Below are positions 8,501-17,469 of a stretch of 34,759 nucleotides of DNA, one piece after another; within the stretch, counting starts at the first letter, position 1, and every line of letters starts with the position of its first letter. The position numbers were made by a program, and so were the translations under genes. The stretch covers positions 1-34,759 of the forward strand of contig JBIIDT010000025.1 of NCBI GenBank assembly GCA_044238145.1. The letters are read 5' to 3'. This stretch comes from QWPN01 sp044238145 (GTDB lineage Bacteria > Planctomycetota > Planctomycetia > Pirellulales > UBA1268). The notes below the pieces were generated by a model. It was not told the DNA's origin and ran no database searches. It saw only the letters and a list, made by a program, of their open reading frames with translations.

Positions 8501-10368
8501 CGGCGATCCTCCGTCAGACGCGCAAGCGGAACGATCCACGCGTAGCCCTGCTCATCAGCGGCCAGCAGGCAGTCGCCCGACTCGCCGAGGCCGCCCACCA
8601 GTTCGGCCTCGAGTTCATCGGCCTCGCCGTCGACCGGTATCGCCCCGGGCGCCGCCAGCGGAAACCCCGCGGCCGCGATCAGGTGCGCGGGGGATGCATA
8701 GCCCGGGCGGACGTTGAGCCGGCGGACACCGAGCGGCTCGAGGTCGGTGCCGCCAAGCAGCGTGAGCGTGCCATCCCGCGTGAGACAGGCGACGTGACCG
8801 GCCGACGCGCCCGGCACACCCGCCACCGGGACGACGTCGCCGATCCAGGCCGTGAAGGGTCGCTCGGCGCGGGCCTTGCCCGACTGCGGATCGAGGAGCA
8901 GCACGCGGTTCGACTTCGTGGCCACGAGGATACCCGCGGCCGTCGCGACGGGCGGTTTCACGAGCGCGTCGCCGAGAGGCTGGGCCCAGGCCTGCCGGCC
9001 GGTCGTGGCTTCCACGGCGATGAGCGTGTCACTGCCGCGGGCGAACACAAGCACGAGTTCACCGGCGGGGATCGGCCGGCCGAAGAGGCCTGGCTCGAGC
9101 CGCTGCCGCCACGCGGCCGCGCCGCCCGCAACGGTCAGTGCGAACAGCTCGCCGGCAACGTTGCCCGCGATCACGAGGTCGCCCACGATCGCCGGTCCGC
9201 ACGTCACCGCCTCGGACTCCTCGTGCTTCCAGGCTTCCTTGCCATCGTCGAACGCCGCCACGACCGTCCCCGAGGCGACGATCGCCCGCCTCCCGGCCTG
9301 GGCGATGTCAAACGCCCAGTCGCCGGCGGGCGCGAGCGGGGCGAGCGGCCTGATCGAGCCATCGGTCAGATCGACGAGCCCGAGCGTGGGCCGCCACCGC
9401 ACGATCTGCACCGCGTCATCTGTCCCCCTCCTCGCCACGAACGATCCAGCCCGGGACTTCGGCGCCTTCGGGTCGTCGACCCACGGACTGCGGCCCGCGC
9501 GGGCGTCGAGCGACCGGACGAGGCCGTCGGCCGTGAAGACCACGCGGTCCGGCAGCGAGGCCAGGATCACGGCATCGCGCCCGAGCCTGAACGTGTCGGC
9601 TACCGGCGATTGCGGCGCGACCGCCGCGAACAGCCGGCGGAGCGTTTCGTGGACGTCGTCCGGCGATACGCCCACCTTCTGCAGTTCCTGCCGCCGGCCG
9701 CCTGACGCGACGCCCAGCCGGAACGTAAACGATTTGACGCCGGCCTCGACGGCGAGCGACGCCTCGGATGCGGCGGTCGCTTCGGTCGGCATCCAGCCGG
9801 CCTCGTACGCGGCCGCCCAGACGATCGCCTCGAAGATGCGGACGTCGGCGGCGGGTGTGGCCGCGGCGGTCCTCTCCGCGCGGGTGATCGTGATCCGGAG
9901 CGGCGGCCGATCGGCCTGCAGCCGCGACCAACGCTGGTCGGTGATCGCGGCGGCGATTCGATCGACCGGGGCGACCCACACCCGACTGCCACCCGGCAAC
10001 GGTGTCTTCCCGTAGGGCACGTGGGCGACCCGCTCCAGGGCGCCGCTCCCCGAGAACCAAAACGCATACGCGTGGGCCCGCTCACCGAACCCGGCGGTCA
10101 CGCCCGCGAGCCACCCGCTGCCGGCGACGGGCGACTGCCGCCACGCGGCCACCTTCCCGGCGACCTCCTTGGCCGCGACACCGGCCCGTGAGACGGCCGC
10201 AGCGAACCGCTCGCCGCCGAGATCCTCCCCTTCCGGCCCGAGGAACTGCGCGATCGTCGGGATCGGCGTCACAGGGTCGGCTCCCGACGCCGCGTTGACG
10301 AGGAGCACGAGCGTGCCGACGAACACGGCCGCGACTCGCGACAGACCGAGGCTTGCAGGCCGGATCAT
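8497..10368 (-). CDS. Exported PQQ-like beta-propeller protein
   Basis: A 623-residue protein with a signal peptide (residues 1-29, ending AASGAD). The N-terminal 280 residues are of mixed alpha/beta character and not recognised. From about residue 290 onward there are repeated blade motifs such as GDLVIAGNVAGELFAL, AVEATTGRQAWAQPL and LLLDPQSGKARAE, typical of PQQ/WD40-like beta-propellers. Such proteins are common and numerous in planctomycetes; most have no known activity. It sits between two paralogous hydrolase-like genes, 16 nt from the upstream one and overlapping the downstream one by four bases. All three are therefore likely one transcript and may act together outside the cytoplasmic membrane. 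Confidence 0.8.
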   Translation of the reverse strand: MIRPASLGLSRVAAVFVGTLVLLVNAASGADPVTPIPTIAQFLGPEGEDLGGERFAAAVSRAGVAAKEVAGKVAAWRQSPVAGSGWLAGVTAGFGERAHAYAFWFSGSGALERVAHVPYGKTPLPGGSRVWVAPVDRIAAAITDQRWSRLQADRPPLRITITRAERTAAATPAADVRIFEAIVWAAAYEAGWMPTEATAASEASLAVEAGVKSFTFRLGVASGGRRQELQKVGVSPDDVHETLRRLFAAVAPQSPVADTFRLGRDAVILASLPDRVVFTADGLVRSLDARAGRSPWVDDPKAPKSRAGSFVARRGTDDAVQIVRWRPTLGLVDLTDGSIRPLAPLAPAGDWAFDIAQAGRRAIVASGTVVAAFDDGKEAWKHEESEAVTCGPAIVGDLVIAGNVAGELFALTVAGGAAAWRQRLEPGLFGRPIPAGELVLVFARGSDTLIAVEATTGRQAWAQPLGDALVKPPVATAAGILVATKSNRVLLLDPQSGKARAERPFTAWIGDVVPVAGVPGASAGHVACLTRDGTLTLLGGTDLEPLGVRRLNVRPGYASPAHLIAAAGFPLAAPGAIPVDGEADELEAELVGGLGESGDCLLAADEQGYAWIVPLARLTEDRR

Positions 10369-10384
10369 GGTCGGGCTCGCGGAG

Positions 10385-13384
10385 TCATTTCGGCAGCAGG
10401 ATGTGATCGGCCCATTCGAGGTCGGTCGTCAGCGTGAGCACCCCATCCTTGAACTCGGCCGGCACCGGCTTGCCGGCCTGCACCGACTTCACCTCCTTCG
10501 GCTTCGCCGGCAGCCGCACCTGCACCTTCAGATTCGCCACCGGCTCGGCCGTCCAGTTGGCGAGCGTGACGACCGAGCCCGCCGGCCCGTCCATCACGAT
10601 CGCCTCGACGAACGGATTGTCGCAGACCGCCGGCTCCTCCACCGGCTTGGCGTCGACCCCCAGACGCGCGAGCTTGCCCGCGGCCGGATCAAAGGTTGTC
10701 GGCGTAATCGGGCAGAGGTTGCCGCCCCGCGGGAACGGGTTCACGGCCAGCCCCGTCCGCATGTAGGCACAGCCCGCGAGCGTGCCCACTGCGAAGGCCT
10801 TCCCCTTGCCAAGGTCCCGCACGGTCACCGCCGGCCTGCCGTCGGCCCACGTGCCGAGCACCTTCGCGTCGGACGGCACGAGCACCTGCCTCAGGCCCAA
10901 GGCCGGAATCGTGGCCCCGTCGAAGGCGATCTCGCCGATCGGCGGCGCGACGGGCAGCTCCATCACCGGCCGGATCACGGACAGATTCTTCGACGTCTCC
11001 GCCGACGCCAGCCCCAGCACTTTCAGCAGCGCCTGATCGGACTCGTTGAACTCGTTGAAGAGCCCCAGGCCACCGGAGGCGTAGAGCACGCCGCCGTTCT
11101 TCACCCAGGCCTCGAGCTTCGCCGGCACGCGGTGGTCGATCCACTCGCCCGCCACGTGAAGGACGTCGTACTTGGCGAGGATGTTGTCGACGGCGATGTC
11201 GTCCTCGGTCACGAGATCGACCCGGTGCTGCCCGTGCAGGAGCGCGATGTAGAGCATCTGCGCTTCCACCCGCCCGATGATCTGCTGGACCGTGGCCGGG
11301 GCGTTCTTGCAGGCGGCCATGAGTGCGTCTTGTGCCTTCGGGATCTGCGCGAGCCGCTCGTTGTGATCCGTCGCCTTGCTCAGGAGCACGGCCACGCGGC
11401 CGGGCCGCACCGTCCCGCCCGCGAGCAGCGGCTCCGCTTCCGCCGTATCGTAGATCGATTCATGGATCGCTCGAAACGTGTCGGTCGAGCCCCAGGCCAC
11501 GGAGTTCTCCGTGAACGACTCGGGGGGTGCGACCCAGAAGTTGTCGACGTGGTTCACGCCGGCGCCGGGCGCATAGATCATGTTTCTCCGCAGGAAGTCG
11601 GCCCGCTGTCCCGGCGCGTGCGGCATGACGTAGAAGTGCACCTTCTGCTTGTTGTACTTCACGCCGCAGCGCACCGTGGCCAGCATCCAGGAGATGATCT
11701 GCGGCGGCATCGGCACGCTGAAGACGTAGTCCTCGGCCCAGTACATCGTCATGCCGTTCTGCTTGAAGATGTCGATCCACTGATGGATCGGGCCGTAGTA
11801 CATCGGCATGGGGTGGGGCGAGTAGTTCGCGCCGGTCTCGACCTGCGGCCCGAGAAGTGCCTTGGCCTGCGCCGTCAGGTCGCGGTAGAAGCCGAATCGC
11901 TCCTCCTCGTTGAAGGTCTGGGCATACCAGCCCACCCGCCGGTTCGTGCCGCGGTCGGCGAGCATCGCCGCGTCGGGTGCGAGGCCCCCGAGGTCCGTGG
12001 CCGTGACGCCGCGGGCCTTGAGCCAGGCCGTGAACTTCGTCTGCATCGCCGGATCGGCCCAGTCGATCTGGCCGAGCGAGATCTCGTCGCCGAAGCTCAT
12101 CACCTTGAACGCCTTCTTCTGGGCGTCGGAGAGCGTGGCCACGTACCGCTTCAACTCGTCGGGGTTGTGGCAGTGGGCGTGCAGGCCGTCCACCGCGGCG
12201 TGCGGGTAGGAGTCGGGCAGGAGCGTGTTGTAGCCGAGGGCGTCCTTCAAGGCGGCGGCCCACGGCCGGTCGAGCTGGTTGAAGGCGCCGTAGTAGAGAA
12301 TCGAGTGGGGCTTGCGGCCGCCGTTGCGGGTCCGCCACTGGCTCTTCGCGAGCCGGGTCAACTCCTCAGCCCGTGTTTGGCTTGCAAAGATCGTCTTCTG
12401 CTTGTTCCAGGTGATGTCGAGCGGAACCATGAACGTCTCGCCATCCGGCAGCTTGACCGCACCGGCCGGCTCTTTCCCCGCCGCGTCGCGGGCCGCCTCG
12501 ATCTCGATCGGTCCGCTCGCGCCCGGCAGCGTCGCGACGATCCCCTCGTCGTGCACGAGCCGGCAGAACGGGCCGATATTCACCCACGGGCTCCACTGCC
12601 CCGGCGGCACGGGCCCCGCTTCGGGAATCTCGGTGCTACGGCCACCGTAGTTCGGCTGATAGTGGCCGATGGGCGTGTCGATCTTGAGCTTGGCCGGTGC
12701 GGCCGCGTTGTTCTTGAAGCGGATGAAGAGCTTCGTCTGGGCGAGCGCCTCGAGCGTGAACGGCGAGCCCACCTTGTAGGGCTTGAAGCCCTCGTAGGTG
12801 TCGGCCGGCTCCGTGGTGAGCACCACGAAGTCGATGAACCGCTTCCCGGCCGGGGCGGGGTTGGCGACGGTGACAAGCCGGATCTCGGCCGGGCCGGCGG
12901 CCAGTTGGACGAGGTTCTTCGGCGACTCGGCCGCGTCGTGGTCCACGCCCCAGAACCACCACAGCTCATCGCTCTCCCCGCTGAAGCTCCAGAGCCGGTC
13001 GGTGCCCTTCTTGCCGTAGATGTGCTCGAACACCTTCCGACCGTTCTGCAGCACCTCGACCCTGTGGAGATAGTTGAAATACGGTGGGGCCTGGTACTTG
13101 CTCCACACGCGGTAGGCGCCGGCGGCGGGGATCGTCACGGCCTGGATGGCCGCCTCGTCCTTCGTGTCCGCCGCCGCACCGAGGCAGGCCCCGTGCGTGA
13201 GCCACATCCCGCCGTAGCTGTGGGAGGCGTAGCTGTCGTCCATGGGCGTGACCGCCCAGCCATTGCCCTGCGGCTGGAAGAACTCGCCTTCCGCCACCAC
13301 CACCTCCGCCGCCCGCGAGCCAGGAGCGCCCGCCATCCACGCAGCCATCGCCATCAGGGCCATCGGCAACGTCGATCGCAACAC
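10385..13384 (-). CDS. Exported glycoside-hydrolase-like protein, paralogue B
   Basis: A 999-residue protein if started at GTG 13384, chosen because GGGAG lies 7 nt upstream and the product begins directly with a signal peptide (ending near GSRAAE). An in-frame ATG at 13408 is possible but leaves polar residues in front. Beta-rich domains occupy about residues 30-340. A TIM-barrel-like region follows with GDEI (432-435), NYSPHP (520-525) and WAEDY (Glu551). Next is an amidotransferase/trimerisation-like domain with DVLHVAGEWIDHRVPAKLEA, and a C-terminal beta domain ends the protein. The shared motifs show common ancestry with the protein at 5402-8500. The layout recalls GH42-type enzymes; activity is unproven. 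Confidence 0.75.
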   Translation of the reverse strand: MLRSTLPMALMAMAAWMAGAPGSRAAEVVVAEGEFFQPQGNGWAVTPMDDSYASHSYGGMWLTHGACLGAAADTKDEAAIQAVTIPAAGAYRVWSKYQAPPYFNYLHRVEVLQNGRKVFEHIYGKKGTDRLWSFSGESDELWWFWGVDHDAAESPKNLVQLAAGPAEIRLVTVANPAPAGKRFIDFVVLTTEPADTYEGFKPYKVGSPFTLEALAQTKLFIRFKNNAAAPAKLKIDTPIGHYQPNYGGRSTEIPEAGPVPPGQWSPWVNIGPFCRLVHDEGIVATLPGASGPIEIEAARDAAGKEPAGAVKLPDGETFMVPLDITWNKQKTIFASQTRAEELTRLAKSQWRTRNGGRKPHSILYYGAFNQLDRPWAAALKDALGYNTLLPDSYPHAAVDGLHAHCHNPDELKRYVATLSDAQKKAFKVMSFGDEISLGQIDWADPAMQTKFTAWLKARGVTATDLGGLAPDAAMLADRGTNRRVGWYAQTFNEEERFGFYRDLTAQAKALLGPQVETGANYSPHPMPMYYGPIHQWIDIFKQNGMTMYWAEDYVFSVPMPPQIISWMLATVRCGVKYNKQKVHFYVMPHAPGQRADFLRRNMIYAPGAGVNHVDNFWVAPPESFTENSVAWGSTDTFRAIHESIYDTAEAEPLLAGGTVRPGRVAVLLSKATDHNERLAQIPKAQDALMAACKNAPATVQQIIGRVEAQMLYIALLHGQHRVDLVTEDDIAVDNILAKYDVLHVAGEWIDHRVPAKLEAWVKNGGVLYASGGLGLFNEFNESDQALLKVLGLASAETSKNLSVIRPVMELPVAPPIGEIAFDGATIPALGLRQVLVPSDAKVLGTWADGRPAVTVRDLGKGKAFAVGTLAGCAYMRTGLAVNPFPRGGNLCPITPTTFDPAAGKLARLGVDAKPVEEPAVCDNPFVEAIVMDGPAGSVVTLANWTAEPVANLKVQVRLPAKPKEVKSVQAGKPVPAEFKDGVLTLTTDLEWADHILLPK

Positions 13385-13504
13385 GGTGCATCTCCCGTCG
13401 TGAGTCATGGGCAACCGCAAGGCCCGGTAGCGTAAACCTGCGGGCCTCGATCTGCCACGACCACGAGTCACGGGGCGTGGTGGGGCACGCGCGGCCCGCC
13501 CCGC

Positions 13505-14407
13505 TCACGCGAAGCCCGCGGCGGGAGCCGGGGGATGCGCGGCCGGATGCAGCAGGTGGGCGAGGCCCTCGAGCGCGTCAACGAGCCGCGGCCCGGGGCG
13601 GCTGAAGAACGCGTTGCCGTCCACGACGTGCACGCGTCCCGCGCGGACGCACGCCAGTTCGCGATAGCCGGGCCGCTCTTCGAGCGACGGCAGCTCGTGC
13701 CGCGTCCGCTCGACGTCGAAGCCGCAGCAGGCCACCACGAGCACCTCGGGGTCGGCGGCCCGGATCTTTTCCCACGTGACGCCCCGCGACCGCTCGCCCG
13801 AACGGCCGAGCACCTCGACGCCGCCGGCAATCCCCACGATCTCCGGCGACCAGTGGCCGGCCGTGAACGGCGGATCGAGCCACTCGAGCAGCATCACTTG
13901 CGGGCGGACGGCGATCGCCGCGGAGCGTGCCGCCACGGCGTCGATCCGGCGCTGCAGAGCGGCAACGGCCGCGCGGCCGGCATCCGCCACGCCGGCGGCG
14001 TCGGCCACGGCCTGCATGCCGTCGAGCACGTCGCCGAGCCGGTGCGGCTCGAGCGTGAGCAGGCGGGGCGGGCCCGGCAGGTCACGGACGACGGCGGCCA
14101 CCTCCCCCTCGGCGACGGCACACACGTCGCAGATCGACTGCGTGACGATCAGGTCCGGCCGCAGGTCGGCGAGACGGGCCGCATCGAGGGCGTAGAGCGG
14201 CTGCCGCTGCCGCACGCGGTCGCGAACGGCCGCGTCGATCGCCCCGCTCGTGGCCGTGGCGGCGGGGAGGAGCGAGCGTGTCACACGGGGGAGGCCGCGG
14301 ACGGGCGCGGGAAAGTCGCACTCGTGGCTCACGCCCACGAGCCGGTCGCCGAGCCCCACGGCGTGCACGATCTCGGTGGCGCTCGGCAGTAGGGAGATGA
14401 TCCGCAA
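13505..14407 (-). CDS. Cobalamin/iron-type ABC substrate-binding protein (BtuF-like)
   Basis: A 300-residue protein of the periplasmic-binding fold used for vitamin B12 and siderophores. It opens MRIISLLPSATEIVHAVG, the standard beginning of stand-alone BtuF-like proteins. Later blocks also fit: LVGVSHECDFP, LRPDLIVTQSICDVC and WLDPPFTAGHWSPEIVGIAGG. The TTG start at 14407 is favoured because a perfect AGGAGG lies 5 nt upstream; the upstream in-frame ATG at 14581 would add 58 residues of non-family sequence. No signal peptide is seen, as in many relatives, so location is unclear. No permease or ATPase gene is adjacent. It lies 120 nt upstream of the next minus-strand gene. Confidence 0.85.
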   Translation of the reverse strand: MRIISLLPSATEIVHAVGLGDRLVGVSHECDFPAPVRGLPRVTRSLLPAATATSGAIDAAVRDRVRQRQPLYALDAARLADLRPDLIVTQSICDVCAVAEGEVAAVVRDLPGPPRLLTLEPHRLGDVLDGMQAVADAAGVADAGRAAVAALQRRIDAVAARSAAIAVRPQVMLLEWLDPPFTAGHWSPEIVGIAGGVEVLGRSGERSRGVTWEKIRAADPEVLVVACCGFDVERTRHELPSLEERPGYRELACVRAGRVHVVDGNAFFSRPGPRLVDALEGLAHLLHPAAHPPAPAAGFA

Positions 14408-14557
14408 GACGGCCTCCTGAATGCGGTTCAGCGACCGCAGCGTACCGCGAAGGTCGACCACTGGCGAGCAGGCGTGGTCTGCATCACACGTCAGGGATCG
14501 CCCCCTGTCGGGATGGATGTGCGACCACGGCCGGGGCGTGTGAATCGCCCACGGCGC

Positions 14558-14579
14558 GGACCCTCCCGGGCCCGGGTCC
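14558..14579 (-). terminator. Possible hairpin terminator downstream of the DUF4838 gene
   Basis: Six-base arms GGACCC and GGGTCC (14558-14563, 14574-14579) with a GC-rich interior lie 88 nt beyond the stop of the 14668-17121 gene. They lie upstream of the BtuF-like gene. No T-run follows on the minus strand, so this is a weak call. Confidence 0.25.
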
Positions 14580-14667
14580 ACCAGTTTCAGCAGCCCCGAA
14601 GCGGCGCGGCCATCCGCCGCGTCGAACAGGACACACGCCGGCCCGCGCTCGAATTTGGATGGACCCT

Positions 14668-17121
14668 CTATTTCTCGCGGTAGAGGAGCACAGGACCGAG
14701 CAAGCCTCCGGTGCCCAACTCGTTGAGGTGGTAGCGGTCACAGAGGATCGTGATCTGGTTGTCGCCCGTCTTCAAGGCGGCCGTGACGTCGAACTGCGCG
14801 GGCTTGCAGTAGCCGTCGAAGGCGTCCTTCGTCTCGCCGGCCTTGCCACGACCGATGTCGTCGGGCTCGCCATACGGCACGTGCGTGCCGTTGACGAACA
14901 GCTTCGCGCTGCCGTCGGTCGACCCGATCCAGAGGAATGCCTTCTTGCCCGCCGGCACGGCCGGCAGCTTCTGGCTCGTGCGGTAGGCCATCCGGCCGGA
15001 CCTTCCCGAGGCCTCGTCTGTCAGCGAGAAATGGTGGCCAAGCGACGACCAGGTGTCGCGGACCACGTGGGTGGTCTTCCACTCCTCGTCGTCGTGCTCG
15101 GGCTTGGTCCAGGGCAGCGAATCGGCCTCCGGCCCGGGGTTGTGCCGCCACCTCCATTCGAGCATCGGCTTCCCGAGCCGAGCGAACTCCTTGTCCATCC
15201 GCGAGCCGTCCTTGAAGCCCACGGCGTACATGCCGTCGCTCCAAGCCGGATTGCCGTGGCGACCCTGCACGTAGCCGTCGCCCGTGTAGGCGTTGGTGGT
15301 GTAGCGTCCGTTGGTGTTCATCGGCACGCGGTACTCCCTCTGCATGTGACGGATGCCCCACCGCCAGCTCTCGTAGTCCTCGGCGAGGGTGGCGAGCTTG
15401 GCGTCGGCCCAGTCGGTCCGCATCTGCATGGAGAGCTCGAAGAGGGCGAACGACTCCTCGATGAGCTTCACGCGGCGATACTCGGTCGGCGTCTTGCAGG
15501 CCGCGAGCGCCGCGTCGAGATCGGCCCGGGCCTCCTTCATCACCTCGGGCGTGAAGATCTTCAGGTAGCCATAGGGGCTGCCGGCGTACTCGCGGGCCTC
15601 GAGGTAGGCCCGGTCGATCCCCGTCCAGTAGCGGGCCATCGGCTCGGCCGCCGCGCCGTAGAACTTCGTCCACAGGTCCTGGAGGATCGCCTCGGGCTTC
15701 TCCTGCGGATAGAACGCGATCCGGGAGGCGAGCACGTAGCCGGGCATCATCGAGTCCCAGCCGTTCATCGTCTCGGGCTGCCAGTTCTGCAGGTTGTTCT
15801 CTACGAGGATGCGGACGTCGGTGCCCCACTTCGTGATGAACGGGCACGGCGCACTCAATTCGGCCAGGTTAGCGCCATACCAGTAGGCCGACAGGTTGGC
15901 CCCCTTCTTGCCCCAGCCTTGAACGAGGTCGCGGACCCAGTATTCGTTGGGGTGGTCCGGCCAGTCCATCGGGTGATACCGGTTGAAGTCGATCGGCGCG
16001 ATCGTGATGTGGAAATCCTTCGGAACAGGCTGCTTCGCCGGCGGGTACATCTTGTTCACGTAGGCGAGGTCCCCGAAGGCGACCTTCGGGTACTTCGCAC
16101 GCACTTTGTCTGCAATCCGGTTGTGCAGCAGCATGCAGCGGTCGGTCACCGACCAGCGGCCGGCGGCCGGCTCCCAGATCCGGGGCTCGGGGTCGTGCGG
16201 CCGCTCCGTCGGGTCTTCCGTCGGCACCTGGCCGTCGAAGGGCGTGAGCGCATAGCCTGGCCGCAGCCCAGCCTTCTGCATCGGCTCGTACACCTTGTCG
16301 AGCGCGGCGAGGATCTTCGTGGCCAGGTAATCGGCGACGCCCGGATGCGTCAGCCGAAGGGCGACGTGATGCGGGTTGCCGTCGGCCCCGAGCGCCCGCC
16401 ACTCCGGATGGGCCTCCAGGTCTTCCTTCTTGAACATCCGTTCGAGCGACCCGTCGCCGATGACGAGCCAGACGATGTCGCTGCTCTCCCGGGCCAGCCG
16501 ATTGCGCCGCAGGAAGTCGGCGCCGCCGTGCCACATGCCCCGGCTCTGCGTGGCCGGCGCGATCTTCTCGTCCATCGCCGGCACCGCGAGAGTCGGCCGC
16601 TCTGGCACCACCTCTCCCAGGTCGCTCGGCATGAACCAGCGGCAACCAAGCCGGTGGAGCAATTCGTAGACCGCGTAGCTCGTTCCGTAGTCGGATTCGC
16701 CGTACAGGCCGAGGCCCCGGCCGGGATCGGCGACGACGCGGAATCCGAACAGGCCCGCCTTCGAGATCCCCACCGGCCCGAACACCTTCTGCGCTTCCGT
16801 TCCGATGAACACCGGCACCCGCTTGTCGCCCGCCGGCATCGCCTCGACGATCTCGACGGTCGTCCCGCTCATCTTCCCGAGATAGAGGGCGAGGTCCTTG
16901 ATCGAGTCGCGAAGGACAGCCTGCCTCGCTTTCAGCAGGCTCCCCGCCTGCGGCGGCAAACCCTCCGGCACGATGGCGTCAGCGGCCCAGTTGGCGGGCG
17001 CGACGACCACGCAGTTCGCCTGCCCCTTATCGGCCAGCCGCACCTCGCCGGCTGACGCTCCGGCGGCCCATCCGATCGCGGCCACGATGCCGACCACGAC
17101 CCAACCAGGCGTTCTGATCAT
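14668..17121 (-). CDS. Exported DUF4838 family protein with C-terminal sugar-binding-like domain
   Basis: An 817-residue secreted protein. The start at 17121 gives a signal peptide (MIRTPGWVVVGIVAAIGW to about ASAGE) and has GGAGAGAG 5-12 nt upstream. Residues 30-170 resemble the small alpha/beta domain preceding catalytic barrels in hexosaminidase/glucuronidase-like enzymes (YLGKMSGTTVEIV). The middle (DGNPHHVALRLTHPGV, LAYVNKMYPPAKQPVPKDF, YWYGANLAELSAP) is the DUF4838 region. The last 180 residues form a jelly-roll like that of GH2 sugar-binding domains (FVNGTHVPYGEPDD). DUF4838 proteins are frequent in polysaccharide-degrading planctomycetes; no enzymatic activity can be assigned. Confidence 0.8.
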   Translation of the reverse strand: MIRTPGWVVVGIVAAIGWAAGASAGEVRLADKGQANCVVVAPANWAADAIVPEGLPPQAGSLLKARQAVLRDSIKDLALYLGKMSGTTVEIVEAMPAGDKRVPVFIGTEAQKVFGPVGISKAGLFGFRVVADPGRGLGLYGESDYGTSYAVYELLHRLGCRWFMPSDLGEVVPERPTLAVPAMDEKIAPATQSRGMWHGGADFLRRNRLARESSDIVWLVIGDGSLERMFKKEDLEAHPEWRALGADGNPHHVALRLTHPGVADYLATKILAALDKVYEPMQKAGLRPGYALTPFDGQVPTEDPTERPHDPEPRIWEPAAGRWSVTDRCMLLHNRIADKVRAKYPKVAFGDLAYVNKMYPPAKQPVPKDFHITIAPIDFNRYHPMDWPDHPNEYWVRDLVQGWGKKGANLSAYWYGANLAELSAPCPFITKWGTDVRILVENNLQNWQPETMNGWDSMMPGYVLASRIAFYPQEKPEAILQDLWTKFYGAAAEPMARYWTGIDRAYLEAREYAGSPYGYLKIFTPEVMKEARADLDAALAACKTPTEYRRVKLIEESFALFELSMQMRTDWADAKLATLAEDYESWRWGIRHMQREYRVPMNTNGRYTTNAYTGDGYVQGRHGNPAWSDGMYAVGFKDGSRMDKEFARLGKPMLEWRWRHNPGPEADSLPWTKPEHDDEEWKTTHVVRDTWSSLGHHFSLTDEASGRSGRMAYRTSQKLPAVPAGKKAFLWIGSTDGSAKLFVNGTHVPYGEPDDIGRGKAGETKDAFDGYCKPAQFDVTAALKTGDNQITILCDRYHLNELGTGGLLGPVLLYREK

Positions 17122-17469
17122 CAGACTCTCTCCTTGGAACGGGGCCGGCTGCGAGCAGCACGCGGCGGTCAGCGAGGATCGTCCCATCGGCCAGACGGCC
17201 GGGGGGAGAGCCTGTCCGCGGACCGCATCCAGAACTTCCGCGGACAGACGATTTCGATCATGGTAGGTCGCAGGCAGCGGGCACACTAGAGACTCGGCGT
17301 CGGGGATCTCGACCCGGTCGTCGCGGCCGATCGGACCGGCCCCTGAACCACGACACCCAGTGGCCGCGGGCGGGCCAGCCGCGGGCAAACGGCGCCCCCG
17401 TTCTCCCCGCCGCCGCCGCGTGTACGATCAAGGCCCCGGGAGCGGCGGCCGCCGCCCAGGCCGACCCGA
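17122..17469. other. 348-base divergent intergenic region
   Basis: Separates the minus-strand DUF4838 gene from plus-strand ileS, so it should hold promoters for both. I see the 11-bp inverted repeat at 17212-17247, but no clear -35/-10 pair and no T-box-like leader for ileS. No convincing gene is present. Confidence 0.5.
17212..17247. promoter_or_regulatory. Perfect 11-bp inverted repeat upstream of the DUF4838 gene
   Basis: CTGTCCGCGGA at 17212-17222 is exactly repeated in reverse complement at 17237-17247, with 14 bases between. Each arm contains the 8-base palindrome TCCGCGGA, and their centres lie about 24 bp apart, a little over two helical turns. It lies 91-126 bp upstream of the minus-strand start at 17121 and 223 bp upstream of ileS. 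An operator for a dimeric repressor or a transcript hairpin are both possible. Confidence 0.4.

Noticed and set aside
5738..8545. Very long open frame (935 codons) on the plus strand opposite the hydrolase-like gene
   Set aside because: Arg/Pro/Gly/His-rich shadow translation typical of GC-rich DNA. The minus-strand protein has a signal peptide, conserved motifs and a coupled neighbour.
10169..13435. 1088-codon plus-strand frame opposite hydrolase-like paralogue B
   Set aside because: Shadow composition (Arg/His/Gly/Val-rich), with no motifs. The opposite strand encodes a protein paralogous to its operon partner.
14408..14581. 58-codon N-terminal extension of the BtuF-like protein from ATG 14581
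   Set aside because: The added residues do not look like a signal peptide or family sequence and run over a GC hairpin. TTG 14407 has a perfect AGGAGG.
14408..14667. Possible cobalamin riboswitch upstream of the BtuF-like gene
   Set aside because: GCCAGTGG on the minus strand resembles part of the B12 box but the order of bases differs, and the other conserved elements of the switch are not found.
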